64,000 nt of DNA from Paenibacillus woosongensis (GTDB lineage Bacteria; Bacillota; Bacilli; Paenibacillales; Paenibacillaceae). Below are positions 61,509 through 64,000 of this stretch, in pieces. The notes beneath the pieces are model-generated. The model made no database searches. It saw only the letters and a list, made by a program, of their open reading frames with translations, and had not been told where the DNA came from. Numbering within the stretch: position 1 is the first letter of the stretch; every line of letters begins with the position of its first letter. Location: NCBI RefSeq assembly GCF_009725165.1, contig NZ_WNZW01000007.1, positions 62,001-126,000 on the forward strand. Direction: 5' to 3'. Position numbers and translations under genes: made by a program.

Positions 61509-62840
61509 CTATTTATTGTTAGCCAGGATGCCGTTCGCTTCCTGCCGGAATGCAGCTGCGGCTTTTTCCGGAGTCATCTGGCCGTAGTTGATCTGCTCCA
61601 CCAGGTCGGCAAGGGAGGCGATCACCTGCGGCGAACCTACCGGCGGCGCCGGGCTCATCGGCGAGCTCTTCTCTTCCATGGCTGCAACGAAGTCAAAGAT
61701 TTGCTTCTCCGGCTCCGACAGTTCGGAGACGATCGCTTCTTTGATCGATGCCGAGATAGGAACTCCGCGCTCGCCCTTGATGATTTTGTTGGCTTCCACG
61801 TCGTTAATCCAGAAATCGATAAACTTCGCCGCTTCTTCCTTGTTCTTGGAATGGGAGGTGATCGACCAGAACATGCTCGGCTGCATGTACAGGCCCTTCT
61901 CCATATTCGGTCCCATCATAGGCGCCAGCTCCATCGGCCGGTTGACCGCTGCCTGAAGTCCAACGTACTGGTTAGACCATTGCCATACGCCGACACCCAT
62001 TCCTTTGACGATTTCCGATTCCTCCAAAATGCCTTTCGTTTGCGTCAGCTTCTCTTGGGATGGCACGGCTCCTTCTTTAATCAGCCTGGCCAGACGCCCG
62101 AAGAATTCGGTGAATAAAGCATCATCCTCATAGCCGAGCGCCGTACCTTCCTTGTTATACAGCGAATATCCATGGGTGCGAAGGAAATAATGAAAGAAAA
62201 TATCCGGCGCCATGGAGCCGTCCATGACATAACCCGCGTCTCTAACCTTCATGGCGATTTCCTCATATTGATCCCAAGTCCAATTTTCGGGGATGCTATC
62301 GACGCCGGCTTTATTCAACAGCTCGGGGTCGTATTGGAATCCAAGCACGTTCACACCGGTTGGCACGCCGTATTGGACATCGTTGATTTTTCCCGTGGAA
62401 ATTACATTTTCGTTAACGTCATCAATTTTGATTTGATTGCCCATATAAGGCGTCAAGTCCTCAAGCTGGCCGTTCTTGGCGTATTGCACGATGTAAGAGA
62501 TGTCCATCTGCACGATGTCCGGCAGCTGGTTGGCGGCCGCCTGGGGCGCAAGCTTCTTCCAGTAGTCGTCAAATGCAGCATATTCGACGTCAATTTTGAC
62601 ATTCGGGTTCAGTTCCTGATACTTGTCGACGATTTGCTGGGTATATTCATGGCGCTTATCGCCTCCCCACCAGGCAATTCTCAGCGTCGTTGTATCCTTT
62701 TTACCCTTGCTCTCTTGCGCGGGCTTGTCATTGCCCCCTCCGTTACTCGCACCTCCGGTGCTGCCTCCGCCGCTGCAGGCAGGCAAAATGAACAGCAGGG
62801 CAACCAACATCCATAAAGCGGTTTTCTTCCTCACAAACAT
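61509..62840 (-). CDS. extracellular solute-binding lipoprotein (YesO-like)
   Basis: 443 residues. The signal peptide has lipobox LLFILPACSGGG (Cys about residue 23) and is followed by a Gly/Ser/Asn tether. The mature domain is a family 1 sugar-binding protein (TLRIAWWGGDKRHEYTQQIVDKYQELNPNVKIDVEYAAFDDYWKKLAPQAAANQLPDIVQMD). First gene of the importer and enzyme operon, behind a CcpA cre site. Gene order (regulator, binding protein, two permeases, acetylesterase, GH105) mirrors the Bacillus yes/yte loci for rhamnogalacturonan. Confidence 0.9.
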   Translation of the reverse strand: MFVRKKTALWMLVALLFILPACSGGGSTGGASNGGGNDKPAQESKGKKDTTTLRIAWWGGDKRHEYTQQIVDKYQELNPNVKIDVEYAAFDDYWKKLAPQAAANQLPDIVQMDISYIVQYAKNGQLEDLTPYMGNQIKIDDVNENVISTGKINDVQYGVPTGVNVLGFQYDPELLNKAGVDSIPENWTWDQYEEIAMKVRDAGYVMDGSMAPDIFFHYFLRTHGYSLYNKEGTALGYEDDALFTEFFGRLARLIKEGAVPSQEKLTQTKGILEESEIVKGMGVGVWQWSNQYVGLQAAVNRPMELAPMMGPNMEKGLYMQPSMFWSITSHSKNKEEAAKFIDFWINDVEANKIIKGERGVPISASIKEAIVSELSEPEKQIFDFVAAMEEKSSPMSPAPPVGSPQVIASLADLVEQINYGQMTPEKAAAAFRQEANGILANNK

Positions 62841-62865
62841 GCTCCCCTTTCGTCGAACGCTAGTT

Positions 62866-62879
62866 TGTTAACGCTTACA
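62866..62879. promoter_or_regulatory. CcpA cre site
   Basis: Minus strand TGTAAGCGTTAACA fits TGTAANCGNTNACA exactly. It lies 26 bp before the binding-protein ATG, so it would block transcription of the rhamnogalacturonan operon when preferred sugars are present. Confidence 0.75.
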
Positions 62880-62955
62880 AGTATTATTTTCGCCCCTAAA
62901 GGGGGTGTAAGGAAACTCACTCATCCGACTTAAAGGTATAAAAATCAGAGGTGCT

Positions 62956-64000
62956 TCACTCGGCTTTGCCGTCCTCCAGCGATTTGCGGTATTCCGTTGG
63001 CGTCATGCCCATCCATTTCTTGAACGCCTGGCTGAAATATTTGGAGTTGCCCCCGAAGCCGTAAGAATCGGCTAGCTCAAACACCTTCACATCACCGCTG
63101 CGGCGAATCTGCTCGGCCGCCTTCTCGATCCGCAGGCGGCTCAAGTAATGGGAGAAGTTGTCTCCCGTTACCTGCTTGAACACTTTGCCGAGATAGTCGG
63201 GATTCATGTACAGCATCTCGTGCGCCACTCCGTTCAGAGTAAGCTCGGCATCCATGTAATGCTGCTCAATGATCGAGAGCATTCTCTCGACGATGGAGGA
63301 GCGGCGGCTGATGCTGTTCCTGTAGTAGCCTGAGGTGACGTGAATGGCCGCTTCCTTGACGAAGGTCTTCAGGCTGGACAAGGTATCCAGCCTGACGATC
63401 TCGGCCATTTGTGCCGTGAAGCGGTGACGGTCCTCCGGTGAGCAAAGGCGGATTAGTATCGCGTACAGCTCCAGCACGTAGGAACGGGTGACGCCGATTT
63501 CCAGGCACAGCTCCGCCAGCTGGCAGAACAGCCGCTCCAGTTCGCGCTCGACCTCGTCGCTGAGGCCCGACTTGATCAGCAGCGCTATCCGCTCCTCGTC
63601 CAGCTCGACATCCCCGCTTCCCCGTTCGTCTGCCGGCAGGTCGCTCTGCGTGATAAGACTCCCCTCACCGACGTAAAAGCGGTGGTTCATACATTGAAGC
63701 GCCTCACGGTACAGCCTGCGCGCTGCTTCCATCGGTCCGGCTTCGCTGAGCGCCACGGTCAGCTCTACACTGTAGAAGCCAAGGAACGTTCGCTTTACTT
63801 CCTCAATGTTCCGCAGCAGGAGGGCCTGATCCCGCGTCTCGCGGACAGCCATCAACAGCCTGCCGTTGAGCGTGGCTCCCAGCAGGACACCTGTCAGCAA
63901 GTCCTCGGCAATATTTTTCAGGGCAAATAAATGCTCGTACTCGTGTGAGTCCTCCAACTGGAACAGGAGCAGGCGAACAGGCTGCTCTGCCGATTCAAGA
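62956..64000 (-). CDS. AraC-type response regulator, 5' part beyond window (YesN-like)
   Basis: At least 347 residues, open to the right window edge; the in-frame TTG at 63957 is not a real start because coding sequence continues upstream (LESAEQPVRLLLFQLEDSHEYEHL). The visible part holds the middle helical domain of YesN-type regulators. A C-terminal AraC domain follows with two helix-turn-helix motifs (LTLNGVAHEMLYMNPDYLGKVFKQVTGDNFSHYL, VKVFELADSYGFGGNSKYFSQAFKKWMGMTPTEYR). The receiver domain should lie outside. It precedes the importer genes on the same strand and should activate them. Confidence 0.85.
   Translation of the reverse strand, partial: LESAEQPVRLLLFQLEDSHEYEHLFALKNIAEDLLTGVLLGATLNGRLLMAVRETRDQALLLRNIEEVKRTFLGFYSVELTVALSEAGPMEAARRLYREALQCMNHRFYVGEGSLITQSDLPADERGSGDVELDEERIALLIKSGLSDEVERELERLFCQLAELCLEIGVTRSYVLELYAILIRLCSPEDRHRFTAQMAEIVRLDTLSSLKTFVKEAAIHVTSGYYRNSISRRSSIVERMLSIIEQHYMDAELTLNGVAHEMLYMNPDYLGKVFKQVTGDNFSHYLSRLRIEKAAEQIRRSGDVKVFELADSYGFGGNSKYFSQAFKKWMGMTPTEYRKSLEDGKAE

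Noticed and set aside
1-64000. CRISPR arrays, rRNA, tRNA and intact insertion sequences
   Set aside because: Looked for throughout; no regularly spaced repeats, no tRNA-like cloverleaf or rRNA sequence and no transposase gene were seen.

Overview
The window looks like part of a Paenibacillus-type (spore-forming Bacillota) chromosome. It has strong AAGGAGG ribosome binding sites and several GTG/TTG starts. It carries Bacillus-type housekeeping families (YqkE, YneQ, PpaC, Pdp, SorC-type DeoR). It also shows the habit typical of that genus of pairing sugar ABC transporters with YesM/YesN-type two-component systems. No rRNA, tRNA, CRISPR array or intact insertion sequence was seen.

Layout. 1-3.9 kb: an ABC-2 exporter whose large permease has a long extracytoplasmic domain. 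4-7.1 kb: AEC carrier, peptide deformylase, YqkE, an orphan MazF/PemK-like protein, and a tandem pair of small structured RNAs that I do not recognise. 7.1-11.9 kb: two TetR-linked units (MBL hydrolase; MMPL exporter) and YneQ. 11.9-20.9 kb: SulP transporter, hybrid histidine kinase, MFS, PpaC, and an OmpR/HK pair. 21-22.6 kb: hflX behind a leader peptide and attenuator. 22.7-25.9 kb: DUF2500 protein, SDR, ring-cleaving dioxygenase and MarR. 26-26.8 kb: gene-poor, with intergenic repeats. 26.8-35.5 kb: a sugar ABC importer, its two-component system and a secreted beta-helix/CBM32 protein, all on the minus strand. 35.7-40.9 kb: the deo nucleoside catabolic operon. 41-45.2 kb: MFS, a winged-helix/TPR regulator, and lysine 2,3-aminomutase behind a cyclic-di-AMP riboswitch. 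45.3-46.3 kb: a Fur-boxed operon with an IsdG-like heme oxygenase. 46.3-47.1 kb: a second copy of the 26-kb repeat and a broken histidine kinase. 47.2-49.9 kb: HAD phosphatase, DUF5085-like protein and M48 protease. 50.0-56.7 kb: a peptide biosynthesis cluster. 56.9-64 kb: a rhamnogalacturonan utilisation locus, cut off by the window end.

The most interesting system is at 50.0-56.7 kb. A 93-residue precursor carries a double-glycine leader and four TTLA(I/L)GEE core repeats. This is the TTxxxxEE pattern of plesiocin-type graspetides (omega-ester peptides). It lies beside an ATP-grasp ligase, a HlyD protein, a C39-peptidase ABC exporter and a LuxR-type regulator. The same cluster encodes a second, unrelated double-glycine peptide, glycine/alanine-rich and bacteriocin-like, plus a 31-residue membrane peptide. 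An 18-bp palindromic core with 9-bp arms sits at the exporter promoter.

Four RNA-level controls also stand out: the hflX leader peptide with a K-F-R macrolide-stalling type motif, the c-di-AMP riboswitch with two tandem terminators before kamA, the tandem small RNAs at 6.8-7.1 kb whose hairpins covary, and several well-placed operators (TetR, MarR, DeoR, Fur, CcpA). Assignments rest on reading motifs and gene context only; no database search was possible.
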